A stretch of DNA of 64,000 nt from Stenotrophomonas sp. Marseille-Q4652 (GCF_916618915.1 NZ_CAKAKE010000001.1:1736001-1800000), one strand, 5' to 3'; shown: positions 17,919-26,913, counted from the stretch's first letter. Notes: a model not told the origin generated them from the sequence alone. Program-made: numbers and translations.

Positions 17919-18431
17919 CTATTGTTTCTTCTTCAATGCCGCCAGCGCCGCGAACGGGCTGGCCTTGCCAACTTCTTCCTGCGGCGGCGCCCATTCCTGG
18001 TCGACCGCATCCCCTTCGGGGGACAACGGCACCACCGGCACCGCCAGCACGAGTTCATCTTCCACCAGGTCCAGCGGCCGCAGGTTGCCGTCTTCCGGCA
18101 CCAGCAGCGCTTCGTAATCCGGCGGCAGCGAGGACTCCTCTTCCTCGTCCCGGATCAGACCGAGACGCTGCACAACCGAGACCGGCAACAGGAAACGCTG
18201 CAGGCTGCGCTGACAGGTCAGCGGCAGCGCGGTATCGATGGACAGTTCGACATAGGATACCCGCAATACCTCGTCGCGACCGAATTCGAGTGCGAATCGA
18301 CACTCGCCATCGGTATCGGCGACCAGTCCTTGCAGGCGGGTCAACTCAGCCAGGGGAACCTGGCCGTCGAAGCGCCTACGCGCTGCGACCATCCGCCAGG
18401 CATCCAGCATTTCGGGCACGTTCGCGGACAT
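17919..18431 (-). CDS. YceD/DUF177 family protein
   Basis: A 170-residue acidic protein (MSANVPEMLDAWRMVAARRR). It is encoded upstream of rpmF as in most proteobacteria; family members have been linked to 23S rRNA accumulation, but the mechanism is not settled. C terminus: a conserved SPFAALAALKKK tail. No zinc-binding or catalytic motif is seen. A consensus sigma70 promoter ends only 10 bp before the ATG, so the mRNA would be nearly leaderless; an internal start at Met8 or Met14 is the alternative. Confidence 0.88.
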   Translation of the reverse strand: MSANVPEMLDAWRMVAARRRFDGQVPLAELTRLQGLVADTDGECRFALEFGRDEVLRVSYVELSIDTALPLTCQRSLQRFLLPVSVVQRLGLIRDEEEESSLPPDYEALLVPEDGNLRPLDLVEDELVLAVPVVPLSPEGDAVDQEWAPPQEEVGKASPFAALAALKKKQ

Positions 18432-18441
18432 AAGCCGCTGA

Positions 18442-18470
18442 ATTTTAAGGATGGGTCAAGGCACTGTCAA
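18442..18470 (-). promoter_or_regulatory. Consensus sigma70 promoter of yceD-rpmF
   Basis: Minus strand: perfect TTGACA (18465-18470), 17-bp spacer, TAAAAT (18442-18447). Transcription should start near 18434-18437, leaving a leader of about 3-6 nt before the yceD ATG at 18431. No Shine-Dalgarno fits in that space. Confidence 0.85.
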
Positions 18471-18540
18471 ATGCCCTGCTGACGATTGCCTGACCCGGGG
18501 CCCCGAACGCAGACTGCGGGCCCCGCACCCAAGGACTGCA

Positions 18541-19113
18541 ATGGCTTCCCTGATCCTCGCCTCGACCTCGGTCTATCGTCGGGAACTGCTGGAGCGGCTG
18601 CGCCTGCCGTTCGACTGCGCACGCCCTGACGTTGATGAACAGCCTCGCGAGGGCGAGCCGCCGGTCGTGCTGGCGCAACGCCTGGCCAGGGAAAAGGCAA
18701 TGGCGGCGGCAGCCACCTCCCCCGGCGCCTGGGTAATCGGCTCGGACCAGGTCGCCGACCTGGACGGCCACCCGCTGGGCAAGCCCGGCGATGCCGCTTC
18801 CGCACGTGCGCAACTGGCGGCCATGTCCGGGGGCGTGGTGCGCTTCCACACCGCCGTGCACCTGCACGGACCGGGCGCAAGCTGGGACGCGCTCGATACC
18901 ACCGAAGTGCATTTCCGTCAGCTCGGCCGCGAAGAAATCGCCAGCTATATCGAGGCCGAACAACCGCTGGACTGCGCCGGCAGCTTCAAGTGCGAAGGTC
19001 TGGGCATCAGCCTGTTCGACGCCATCCGCACCTCGGACCCGACCGCCCTGGTGGGCCTGCCACTGATCGCCTTGTCACGACTGCTGCGCCAGGCCGGCTT
19101 CACCCTGCCCTAA
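18541..19113 (+). CDS. Maf/YceF family nucleotide pyrophosphatase
   Basis: A 190-residue protein starting at ATG 18541 (MASLILASTSVYRRELLERL). Maf signatures are present: LASTSVYRRELL at the N terminus, GSDQVADLDG near residues 66-75 and DCAGSFKCEGLG near 144-155. The YceF branch hydrolyses modified nucleotides such as 7-methyl-GTP and is encoded next to yceD in many gammaproteobacteria, as here on the opposite strand. A leader of unclear homology precedes the ATG. Confidence 0.93.
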   Translation: MASLILASTSVYRRELLERLRLPFDCARPDVDEQPREGEPPVVLAQRLAREKAMAAAATSPGAWVIGSDQVADLDGHPLGKPGDAASARAQLAAMSGGVVRFHTAVHLHGPGASWDALDTTEVHFRQLGREEIASYIEAEQPLDCAGSFKCEGLGISLFDAIRTSDPTALVGLPLIALSRLLRQAGFTLP

Positions 19114-19139
19114 GGCAACCTCGGAGGAGGCACCGTGTG

Positions 19140-20975
19140 TTAGCGGATGCGTAGCGGCTGCTCGGCCCAGTCCTCGACGCTGCCGTCGTTGCCGTGCAGG
19201 CGCAGGCCAAGCCAGTGGCGCCCAGGCGCCTGGCCAGACAGGTCCAGCGTGGCGCGGAAACCGACGTTGGGGTGCTGCGGGTCGGTGGATATCTCCCAGA
19301 AGCCGGTGACGTCGTAGGCGATGCCGTATTCGGCTTCGGCCACCACCACGCCATCGAGCAGCAGTTCGACCCGCGACAGGCCCACGCCATCCTTGAATGC
19401 CCAGCCTGCGATTTCCAGCTTTTCGTCCACCTTCGCATTCGGCAGCGGGGTATCGATCCACGCCATCGCCGGTGTCACGCAGGGTCCCTCGACACGCTTT
19501 TCCGGCAATGCGAACAACAGGAAACGCTGGTAGCCGTGGTCGCTGGAAACCACCCGCGGTGGCGGCAGAGGGCCGACCATTTCGCACACGGCGTGGTAGC
19601 GCACCAGCAGGTCGCGATAGCGCTGGTCACCGGGAGCAAGCACCAGCAATTGCGGGTGCTGCCACGCACCGTCATGGAGCAGCCCCCACTGCGCGAGCTG
19701 CGCCGTGCGCCCGTGATGGTCGTTGAGCTCATGCGGCAGGACGCGGATGGATGGATCACGCAGCTGGAAGCCCAGCTCGGCCCCGATCTTGAAGTTGCTG
19801 GCCAGTACCCGGGTGCCCTCGGGCATGCGCGCCAGCTCCTCGCGCACCGCAGCGGCCAACGGATCCCAGCCGGCGAAGTTGCGTGGGTAGTACTTGTTGC
19901 CGACCAGCTCCTCGCGCATTGCCGGGGTTGCTGCCACGAGGTAATAACCAAACGCGCAGGCCAGGCCAGTCCCGGCCACCCACAGGGTGATGCGGCGCAG
20001 GCGCCGCGACCATCCATGCAGCACTACCGGCGCGGCCACCAGCAGCGCGAAGTAACCCGGCAGCGGCCAGTGGAAACTGATGCGCTCCACGTCGGTGAAG
20101 AAGCCCAGCACGAAGATCGCCAGCGTGGAGACGCCACCGACCAGCGCGAAATACCGCCACTGCACACGCGTGCCGCCGCCATCGCGCGCCCCGGCGATGG
20201 CCACCTTCCACAGTGCGATGCACAGCAGTGGCGTCACCAGCAGCGGCTGGATCAACAGGAACCACAGGCCGGTCCATTCGAACTGCCACGGATGGCGTTC
20301 GACCAGCTGGAATTTCAGGCCGGCATCATGGTTGTCGGCGTTCCAGGCCAGCAGTGGCAACCACGCCAGCACGCCGAAGGCCAGCGCCACCCACACCCGC
20401 GGATCCCGCAGCATGCGCCGCCCTTCCGGCAGCAGCAGCAATGCGATGAAACCCACGCCGATCACACCGATGAAACGGTAGTGGCTGAGCGCGCCGATCA
20501 GCAAGCCGAGTGCCAGGTTGATCGCGCCGGAGGCATCGACCTGGCGCAGCAGTCGCGCACCGGCATCCAGGCACAGCACCGAGGCCAGTGCCAGCGGCAC
20601 GTCGGGAACGGCAAGGATGCCGAGCGTGGCCGACAGCGGCATCAGCGAGGTCAGTGCGCCGGCCTGCCAGCCAGCCACCGCGCCGAACCAGCGCGCGGAG
20701 ATGCGCACGATCAACCACGGCAGCAATGCGGCAATGACCAGGAACGGCAGGCGCAGTGCCAGCACATGCTGGCCACCGATCTCCACGCCCAGCCGCGCCA
20801 GCCATGCGGTGAGTCCGGGCAGGTCCGAATAGGCCGCTGCCAGATGCTGGCCTTCCTGCCAGTAGAACGCTTCGTCCACGAACAGCGGCAGGCGTGCAGC
20901 CACCACCAGCTTGGCGGCGGTGACGATTGCCCACAGCGTCATGAAGATCGTCCGTGCCCGTTGTTCCCTCTGCAT
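19140..20975 (-). CDS. GT39/ArnT-like glycosyltransferase with C-terminal Ig-like domain
   Basis: A 611-residue polytopic inner-membrane protein with about 9-11 hydrophobic helices in residues 8-360. The catalytic acidic pair Asp34-Glu35 in FVDEAFYWQEGQ and the following YSDLPGLTAWL loop are typical of GT39 lipid-linked sugar transferases. After a soluble region, residues about 500-611 form an extra domain with IAGWAFKDGVGLSRVELLLDG, the pattern of the bacterial Ig-like GWA domain. Donor and acceptor are unknown; glycosylation of a lipid or envelope glycan is inferred. It is divergent from moxR across 42 bp and convergent with maf. Confidence 0.8.
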   Translation of the reverse strand: MQREQRARTIFMTLWAIVTAAKLVVAARLPLFVDEAFYWQEGQHLAAAYSDLPGLTAWLARLGVEIGGQHVLALRLPFLVIAALLPWLIVRISARWFGAVAGWQAGALTSLMPLSATLGILAVPDVPLALASVLCLDAGARLLRQVDASGAINLALGLLIGALSHYRFIGVIGVGFIALLLLPEGRRMLRDPRVWVALAFGVLAWLPLLAWNADNHDAGLKFQLVERHPWQFEWTGLWFLLIQPLLVTPLLCIALWKVAIAGARDGGGTRVQWRYFALVGGVSTLAIFVLGFFTDVERISFHWPLPGYFALLVAAPVVLHGWSRRLRRITLWVAGTGLACAFGYYLVAATPAMREELVGNKYYPRNFAGWDPLAAAVREELARMPEGTRVLASNFKIGAELGFQLRDPSIRVLPHELNDHHGRTAQLAQWGLLHDGAWQHPQLLVLAPGDQRYRDLLVRYHAVCEMVGPLPPPRVVSSDHGYQRFLLFALPEKRVEGPCVTPAMAWIDTPLPNAKVDEKLEIAGWAFKDGVGLSRVELLLDGVVVAEAEYGIAYDVTGFWEISTDPQHPNVGFRATLDLSGQAPGRHWLGLRLHGNDGSVEDWAEQPLRIR

Positions 20976-20988
20976 TGGCCTTTACACT
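20961..20988 (+). promoter_or_regulatory. Candidate sigma70 promoter of the moxR operon
   Basis: TTGTTC (20961-20966), 16-bp spacer, TACACT (20983-20988), about 29 bp upstream of the moxR ATG. The -35 overlaps the first codons of the divergent GT39 gene. Confidence 0.5.
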
Positions 20989-21017
20989 CCCTTGGACCCA
21001 TCGACACGAGACGACAC

Positions 21018-21971
21018 ATGTCTACCGCGCCTCATGAACAGGGAATCCTAACTGATGCGTTGCGAAGGGCCCTTCAACGCGCCCAGGAGCAGGTCAACTC
21101 GCTGGTGTTGGGTAAACCGCACGAGGTCCGGCTGGCGTTCGTCGCCCTGCTCTCCGACGGGCACCTGCTGATCGAGGACCTGCCCGGTCTGGGCAAGACC
21201 ACGTTGGCACACGCCCTGGCATCCACGCTGGGCCTTGGGTTCCAGCGCGTGCAGTTCACCTCCGACCTGCTGCCGGCCGATGTGCTGGGCGTGTCGGTCT
21301 ACGATGCGCAGACGCGGCAGTTCCAGTTCCATCCCGGCCCGGTGTTCACCCATGTCCTGCTCGCCGACGAGATCAACCGCGCGCCACCGCGTACCCAGAG
21401 TGCCCTGCTCGAGGCGATGGCCGAGCACCAGGTGACGCTCGACGGCGTGACCCATGCGTTGCCAGATCCGTTCTTCGTCATCGCCACGCAGAATCCGGTA
21501 GACCTGTCTGGCACCTTCCCGTTGCCGGACTCGCAGCTGGACCGCTTCCTGCTGCGGCTGGCGCTGGGCTACCCGAATCCCGAGGCCGAGCGCGCCCTGC
21601 TTGCCGGCAGCGATCGCCGCGACCTGATCTCCCGGGCCATCCCGCAACTGTCCGACGACGACGTGCGTACCCTGCGTGCGGCCGTGCAACAGGTCCATGC
21701 CAGCGAGGCACTGATTGACTACGTGCAGGCGCTGCTGACCCGCAGCCGCCAGCATGCAGGCGTGCGCGTGGGCCTGTCGCCGCGCGCCGGCATCGCCCTG
21801 CTGCGTGCCGCGCGTGCGTATGCGCTGCTGCTCGGCCGCAATCACGTACTGCCCGAGGACGTGCAGGCGCTGTTCGTGGCCGTGGCTGGCCATCGGCTGG
21901 TGGCTGAAGCCGAATCCTCTTCCGATCCCGCCCTGGCCCGCGCGATCCTGCACAGCGTGCAGGTGGACTGA
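21018..21971 (+). CDS. MoxR-family AAA+ ATPase
   Basis: A 317-residue AAA+ protein. Walker A is GLGKTT (residues 57-62), Walker B is LLADEINR near 115-122, and the RAPPRTQSALLEAMAE segment is typical of MoxR. MoxR ATPases act as chaperones for maturation of partner proteins; the partners here are likely the DUF58 protein and TgpA, encoded downstream with overlapping ends. Start at ATG 21018 gives the family N terminus. Cytoplasmic. Confidence 0.92.
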   Translation: MSTAPHEQGILTDALRRALQRAQEQVNSLVLGKPHEVRLAFVALLSDGHLLIEDLPGLGKTTLAHALASTLGLGFQRVQFTSDLLPADVLGVSVYDAQTRQFQFHPGPVFTHVLLADEINRAPPRTQSALLEAMAEHQVTLDGVTHALPDPFFVIATQNPVDLSGTFPLPDSQLDRFLLRLALGYPNPEAERALLAGSDRRDLISRAIPQLSDDDVRTLRAAVQQVHASEALIDYVQALLTRSRQHAGVRVGLSPRAGIALLRAARAYALLLGRNHVLPEDVQALFVAVAGHRLVAEAESSSDPALARAILHSVQVD

Positions 21972-22927
21972 TGCGGCGGGCGTTGCGTGCACGCTGGCAG
22001 GCACTGCAGTTGCTGGCCCGGCCGCGCGCGACCGAGCCGCTGCCGGTCCAGTTGCGCCGCAACCGCATCTACGTACTGCCCACCGGCTTTGGCTGGTTCG
22101 TCGCGCTGCTGTTGCTGGTGATGCTGCTGGGCGCCTTGAACTACAACAACAACCCGGCGTTGCTGCTGGCGCTGCTGCTCTCGGCGATCGGCATTGCCAG
22201 CACCATCATGGCCCACCTGCAGCTGTCCGGACTCCGGCTGGAAGCAATGTCGGCCGAACCGGTGCCGGCCGGTTCTCCGATCAAGCTCCGGCTGACCCTG
22301 GCCCGCGACGATGCACGCATGCGGCGCGGATTGCGGCTGGAGCACCCCGGCGCCGAACCGGTGCACGCGGACCTGGACGAGTCGCGCATTGAGGTCGACC
22401 TGTTCCTGCCGACCCGACAACGCGGCTGGCTGGACCTGCAGCGCGTCCGCATCTCCACCACCCAGCCACTGGGCCTGGTCCGCGCCTGGGCCTGGGTGTG
22501 GCCGGAAACCCCGTTGCTGGTCTACCCCAGAGCTGAAAAGGCGGGACCGCCACTGCCCGAGAGCGATGGCGCCGCCGCCCGCACCCGGGCCCATCCGCTG
22601 GGCGAGGAACTCCAGCAGTTGCGCAGCTATCGTCCCGGCGACGCCCTCCAGGCCATCTCCTGGAAGCATTCGGCACGGCGTGACTCCCTGCTGGTCCGCG
22701 AGTACGAGCGTCCGCTGGGCCTGGAGCTGACGCTGGACTGGCACGCCCTCGTTCCGATGCCACCGGAGCAGCGCATCGCGCGCCTGGCGCGCTGGGTCAA
22801 CGAGGCCGAACGCGAGAACCGTCGCTACCGGCTCAACCTGCCCGGCCAGTTGCCGTTCGGACCGGGCAATGGCGATGCGCACCGCCACCTGTGCCTGCGC
22901 GCCCTGGCGCTGCTGCCCCATGACTGA
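21971..22927 (+). CDS. DUF58 domain membrane-anchored protein
   Basis: A 318-residue protein. Two hydrophobic segments (about residues 35-57 and 60-80) precede a domain with the DUF58 signature RSYRPGDALQAISWKHSARRDSL (near 215-237), part of a vWA-like fold. The usual MoxR partner. The ATG shares one base with the moxR stop (TGATG). Its end overlaps the transglutaminase gene by 8 bp. Exact function in the operon unknown. Confidence 0.9.
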   Translation: MRRALRARWQALQLLARPRATEPLPVQLRRNRIYVLPTGFGWFVALLLLVMLLGALNYNNNPALLLALLLSAIGIASTIMAHLQLSGLRLEAMSAEPVPAGSPIKLRLTLARDDARMRRGLRLEHPGAEPVHADLDESRIEVDLFLPTRQRGWLDLQRVRISTTQPLGLVRAWAWVWPETPLLVYPRAEKAGPPLPESDGAAARTRAHPLGEELQQLRSYRPGDALQAISWKHSARRDSLLVREYERPLGLELTLDWHALVPMPPEQRIARLARWVNEAERENRRYRLNLPGQLPFGPGNGDAHRHLCLRALALLPHD

Positions 22928-24875
22928 CGCGCCCGTGCCCCTTTCACCGGGCAACCGCAACCGCAGCCTGGTGACCACGGCACTGGCACTGCTGCCGTTG
23001 CTGCTGCAGCTGCCTTCGCTGCTGGCCAGCGGCTTCGGGCTGGTTGCGGCGGCTGTCGCAGCGCTGTCCTGGCGGCGGCCGCTGCCGGCAGTGCTGCGCG
23101 CACTGCTGGTCCTGGCGATGCTGGGCCTGATCTACTGGCAGATGGGCGCACGTCCCGGGCGCGACACCGGCTGCGCACTGCTGGCGGCGATGCTGGCGAT
23201 CAAGTCCTCGGAACTGCGCAGCCTGCGCGATGCCCGTAGCCTCCTCGGCTTCGCCCTGTTCGCGCCGTTCTCGGCCTTCCTGCTCGACCAGGGCCCGTTG
23301 ACCCTCGCGCTGGCCATCGCCGCCGTGCTCAGCGCGCTGTGGACGCTGCAGTGCATGGCCGACGAGGAAGGCCGCGGCGCCACCGCCGCGCCCGGTGAAC
23401 ACCTGCGCGGCATCGGCCGCCTGGTACTGCTGGCCCTGCCACTGGCGCTGGCCGCGTTCTGGCTGTTCCCGCGACTGGCGACGCCGCTGTGGGGCATCCC
23501 CGAACGCACCCTCGCCCGTCCGGGCCTGTCCGACTCGATGCATCCGGGCGAATGGATCGACCTGATGGCCGATGACTCGCCGGCGCTGCGTGCGCAGTTC
23601 TTCGGCCCGGTGCCCGAGCCGCAGCAGCGTTACTGGCGGGGGCCGGTACTCACCGATTTCGATGGACGCAGCTGGCGCCGGCCGCGCTGGCGTCCGGAGC
23701 GCGAACCGCCCCCTACCGTGCCCGGTGCCCCGCGCTGGGATTACCGCATCGAATACGAGCCCACCGACAGCCGCCAGCTGGTGGCCCTGGACCTGCCGCT
23801 GCAGCCGCCCGAAGGCACGCGCCTGGATGCCGACTACAGCCTGTACAGCCATCGCCCGTTGAGCGCGATGACCCGGTGGCACCTGCAGTCGGCCGCGCCG
23901 GTCCAGTTCCAGCCCGAACTGTCCGCGGCGTCCCGACGCCAGGCGCTGGCCCTGCCGGAGGGGTTCAACCCGCGTACCCGCGTCCTGGGCCAGCAGTGGC
24001 GGCAACAGGCCGGCGCCGATGATGCCGCGATCGTCAACCGCGCACTGGCCTGGATCCGCGCCGAGTTCGGCTACACCCTTTCCACCCCGCTACCCGGCCG
24101 CCATGGCGTGGACGAGTTCCTGTTCCAGCACAAGGCCGGCTTCTGTGAACACTTCAGCTCGGCCTTCGTGGTGCTGATGCGCAGCGCCGGCATTCCCGCA
24201 CGCGTGGTCACCGGCTATGCCGGCGGCGTGCGCAACCGCTTCGGCGATTACTGGGTGGTGCGGCGCATGGATGCCCATGCCTGGGCCGAGGTGTGGCTGC
24301 CGGAACGCGGCTGGGTGCGGGTTGACCCGACCGCGGCGGTCGCCCCCGAGCGCATCTACGACACGCTGGAGAACCGGCTGGGCCAGGGCGGTGCCGAGGG
24401 CGCCGTGACCCTTGGCGACCGCTTGCTGCAAGTGACCCAGTTCGCCGACTGGATGCGTCGCGGCTGGAACGAGCTGGTGCTTTCCTTCGATGCCGAGCGC
24501 CAGCAGCGCATGTTGCGCCCACTGGGAATCGAGCGGTTGGAGCCCTCCCACCTCATCGCCCTGTTCGCTTTGGCTGCGGCGGCGATGCTCGGCTGGATGG
24601 CGTGGCTGCTGGCCCGCGGCGAACGCGAGCGCGATCCGCTGCTGCGCGCCTGGCACCATCTCGGGCGCCGTTATGCCCGCCGCGGCCTGGGCCGGCAGCC
24701 GCACGAGCCGGCACTGGAATGGGCGCGCCGCGTCGATGCCATCGCCCCGGATCCGGGGCTGGTCGCACTCAGCGGGCGTTTCGCTGCCGCACGCTACGCT
24801 GGCGCCGATCCCCAGCCTGCTTCATTGTTGCGTGACCTGCGCAGGCACCGACCGAACCCCGGAGCACGTCCATGA
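22920..24875 (+). CDS. TgpA-type transglutaminase-like membrane protein (DUF3488)
   Basis: A 651-residue protein starting at ATG 22920 inside the end of the DUF58 gene. The N-terminal half has about five to six membrane helices (residues 18-185) with the DUF3488 region. A periplasmic transglutaminase domain carries the papain-like triad Cys409 (KAGFCEHFSS), His453 (MDAHAWAEVW) and Asp469 (WVRVDPTA). A final helix (about 543-564) precedes a cytoplasmic tail. In Pseudomonas aeruginosa TgpA is essential for growth; its substrate is unknown. Catalytic residues are all present. Confidence 0.9.
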   Translation: MTDAPVPLSPGNRNRSLVTTALALLPLLLQLPSLLASGFGLVAAAVAALSWRRPLPAVLRALLVLAMLGLIYWQMGARPGRDTGCALLAAMLAIKSSELRSLRDARSLLGFALFAPFSAFLLDQGPLTLALAIAAVLSALWTLQCMADEEGRGATAAPGEHLRGIGRLVLLALPLALAAFWLFPRLATPLWGIPERTLARPGLSDSMHPGEWIDLMADDSPALRAQFFGPVPEPQQRYWRGPVLTDFDGRSWRRPRWRPEREPPPTVPGAPRWDYRIEYEPTDSRQLVALDLPLQPPEGTRLDADYSLYSHRPLSAMTRWHLQSAAPVQFQPELSAASRRQALALPEGFNPRTRVLGQQWRQQAGADDAAIVNRALAWIRAEFGYTLSTPLPGRHGVDEFLFQHKAGFCEHFSSAFVVLMRSAGIPARVVTGYAGGVRNRFGDYWVVRRMDAHAWAEVWLPERGWVRVDPTAAVAPERIYDTLENRLGQGGAEGAVTLGDRLLQVTQFADWMRRGWNELVLSFDAERQQRMLRPLGIERLEPSHLIALFALAAAAMLGWMAWLLARGERERDPLLRAWHHLGRRYARRGLGRQPHEPALEWARRVDAIAPDPGLVALSGRFAAARYAGADPQPASLLRDLRRHRPNPGARP

Positions 24876-25396
24876 AGATCCGCCATCTGCTTCCCCTCGT
24901 CGCCACGCTGACGCTGGCGGCCTGCGCCACCGCCCCCAAGCCGCTGCAAGGCCAGTTCAGCGAGGTTTCGCCACGCGACTCGGTGGCCCAACAGCAGACC
25001 GGCACGCCGGTGCGCTGGGGCGGTCGCATCATCGAAACCACCCCGGGCCCGGGCGAAACCTGCTTCCAGCTGATTTCGCGCCCGCTCAACGGCACCGGCC
25101 GCCCGGTGACCGCTTCCAGCGATGCCAGCGACGGCCGTTTCCTGGCCTGCCGTGCGGGTTTCTATGATCCGGCGGTGTTCGAGCCCGGCCGCGACGTGAC
25201 CTTCATCGGCCGCGTCACCGGCTATGAAACCACCCGTATCGGTGAGTACGACTACCAGCTGCCGCGCCTGCAGGCCGACGTGGTCTACCTGTGGCCGGTG
25301 CAGCGCGAGGTGGAGGTCGTTCCGGCCTATCCCTATGGCCCGTGGGGCCCGGCGTGGGGCCCGCGCTGGGGCTGGGGCTATCGCGGCTGGTGGTGA
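24872..25396 (+). CDS. Slp-family outer-membrane lipoprotein
   Basis: A 174-residue protein with a signal peptide ending in the lipobox LAAC (Cys18). The mature part (WGGRIIETTPGPGETCFQLI, then GRFLACRAGFYDP) matches the Slp/YeaY family of stress- or starvation-induced outer-membrane lipoproteins. The last 25 residues are a Gly/Pro/Trp/Tyr-rich tail ending RGWW. Its ATG overlaps the tgpA-like stop by 4 bp, so it belongs to the moxR operon; that linkage is not explained by known Slp biology. A strong terminator follows. Confidence 0.85.
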   Translation: MKIRHLLPLVATLTLAACATAPKPLQGQFSEVSPRDSVAQQQTGTPVRWGGRIIETTPGPGETCFQLISRPLNGTGRPVTASSDASDGRFLACRAGFYDPAVFEPGRDVTFIGRVTGYETTRIGEYDYQLPRLQADVVYLWPVQREVEVVPAYPYGPWGPAWGPRWGWGYRGWW

Positions 25397-25419
25397 GCAC
25401 ATCTCCCCGACAACAACGC

Positions 25420-25445
25420 AAAACGCCGCCCCAGGGCGGCGTTTT
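25420..25445. terminator. Bidirectional terminator between slp and hinT
   Basis: A 12-bp perfect stem AAAACGCCGCCC / GGGCGGCGTTTT around a 2-nt CA (functionally 4-nt) loop, with A and T runs on both sides. It ends the moxR operon on the plus strand and the dnaX-hinT unit on the minus strand. Confidence 0.88.
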
Positions 25446-25466
25446 CGTATCCGCAACCTGGACGGA

Positions 25467-25823
25467 TCAGGGGGTGCCGAAGCGTCCCAGCGGCGCGCCG
25501 GCCAGCAGGTGCAGGTGGATGTGGAACACGGTCTGCCCGGCGTGCTCGCGACAGTTCATGACCACCCGGTAGCCATCCTTGTGCAGGCCCTGCTCGCGGG
25601 CATAGGCGGCGGCGGCGACCACCAGCTTGCCGACCAGCGCCCCCTGCTCCGGGGTCAAGTCATCAAGGGTCGGGATGACCTCGTTCTTGGGAATGAACAG
25701 CACGTGCACCGGCGCCTGCGGTGCGATGTCCTTGAAGCCCAGCACGTCCTCGTCCTCGTAGACGATGGTGGCGGGAATTTCGCGGCGGATGATCTTGCCG
25801 AAGATCGTGTCGGTGTCGGTCAT
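25467..25823 (-). CDS. HIT-family purine nucleoside phosphoramidase (HinT-like)
   Basis: A 118-residue histidine-triad protein, taking ATG 25821-25823 (MTDTDTIFGKIIRREIPA) as start; a Met four codons upstream is possible. Catalytic motif HIHLHLL lies near residues 101-107. HinT proteins hydrolyse AMP-lysine-type phosphoramidates in the cytoplasm. It is last in the dnaX-ybaB-recR-hinT set, with a 78-bp gap after recR. Confidence 0.92.
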   Translation of the reverse strand: MTDTDTIFGKIIRREIPATIVYEDEDVLGFKDIAPQAPVHVLFIPKNEVIPTLDDLTPEQGALVGKLVVAAAAYAREQGLHKDGYRVVMNCREHAGQTVFHIHLHLLAGAPLGRFGTP

Positions 25824-25901
25824 GGCGGAAGTCACATCGGGAAACCAGCCGACAGCTTAGACGCTCGCGCAAGGCGTGCGCACGCGCTGCGCAACGCGGG
25901 C

Positions 25902-26501
25902 TTATTCGGGCACTTCGCTGCGGCTGCCGAAGGCATGCGACAGCGTGCCGCGATCCACGTATTCCAGTTCGCCCCCCAGCGGCAGCCCCTGGGCGAGCCG
26001 GCTCGGGCGCACGTGGTGGCGACGTGCCAGCTGCGCCAGGTAGTGCGCGGTGGCCTCGCCCTCGACGGTGGAGTTGGTGGCGATGATCAGTTCCTGCACC
26101 TCGCCCTGCTGCAGGCGCTGCTCGAGCTGGTCCAGGCCCAGTTCGCGCGGGCCTATGCCGTCCAGCGGCGACAACCGTCCCTGCAGCACGAAATACAGGC
26201 CGCGGTAGCCGGTGGCGTGCTCGATCGCCAGACGATCGGCCGGCGATTCGATCACGCACAGCTGCTGGCGCTCGCGGCTGGCGCTGGCGCACACCGGGCA
26301 CACCTCGCTCTCGCTGAAGTCACGGCACTGCACGCAGTGGCCGATGCGCTCGATCGCCGCAGCCAGCGCCGAGGACAGCCGCTGGCCGCCCTCGCGCTCG
26401 CGCTCGAGCACGTGGTAGGCCATGCGCTGCGCGGTCTTCTGCCCCACGCCGGGCAGCACCCGGAAGGCCTCGATCAGTTGTTCGAGCAGCGGCACGCTCA
26501 T
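25902..26501 (-). CDS. recR: Recombination mediator RecR
   Basis: A 199-residue protein with helix-hairpin-helix ([12 protein letters not shown], residues 16-27), C4 zinc finger (Cys56, 59, 68, 71) and Toprim domain ([19 protein letters not shown] near 137-155). With RecF/RecO it loads RecA on gapped DNA. It follows ybaB and dnaX, the conserved order; the gap to ybaB is 91 bp. Length and motifs are standard. Confidence 0.97.
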   Translation of the reverse strand: MSVPLLEQLIEAFRVLPGVGQKTAQRMAYHVLEREREGGQRLSSALAAAIERIGHCVQCRDFSESEVCPVCASASRERQQLCVIESPADRLAIEHATGYRGLYFVLQGRLSPLDGIGPRELGLDQLEQRLQQGEVQELIIATNSTVEGEATAHYLAQLARRHHVRPSRLAQGLPLGGELEYVDRGTLSHAFGSRSEVPE

Positions 26502-26592
26502 CGGTCATCCACTCCGTGAAACGCACGCGCGAAACCCGGAGGCTTCGCGCGCAGGTACGACAAGATCGGCGGCACCGGGCCGCCGGTGCCGG

Positions 26593-26913
26593 TCAGAACG
26601 GCAGCTTCATGCCCGGCGGCAGCTGCATGCCGGCCGTGGCCGAGCCCATACGGGCCTTGGATTCGACGTCGACCTTGTTGGAGGCGTCGTTGAAGGCAGC
26701 GGCGATCAGGTCCTCGACCATCTCCTGGTCGGACAGGATGCTCGGGTCGATGCGCACCTTGCGGCACTCCTTGGCGCCGGTGAGGGTCACGCTGACCATG
26801 CCCGCGCCGGCGCTGCCGGTGACCTCGAGCTTGGCCAGTTCTTCCTGGGCGCGCTGCAGGTTTTCCTGCATCTTCTGCGCCTGCTGCATCAGTTGGGCGA
26901 TATTGCCACGCAT
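26593..26913 (-). CDS. YbaB/EbfC family nucleoid-associated protein
   Basis: A 106-residue DNA-binding protein with the family start [20 protein letters not shown] and the [20 protein letters not shown] core. It binds DNA as a dimer. It is encoded 6 bp after dnaX and before recR, as nearly everywhere in proteobacteria. The C-terminal tail is Met/Pro-rich ([12 protein letters not shown]). Confidence 0.95.
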   Translation of the reverse strand: MRGNIAQLMQQAQKMQENLQRAQEELAKLEVTGSAGAGMVSVTLTGAKECRKVRIDPSILSDQEMVEDLIAAAFNDASNKVDVESKARMGSATAGMQLPPGMKLPF

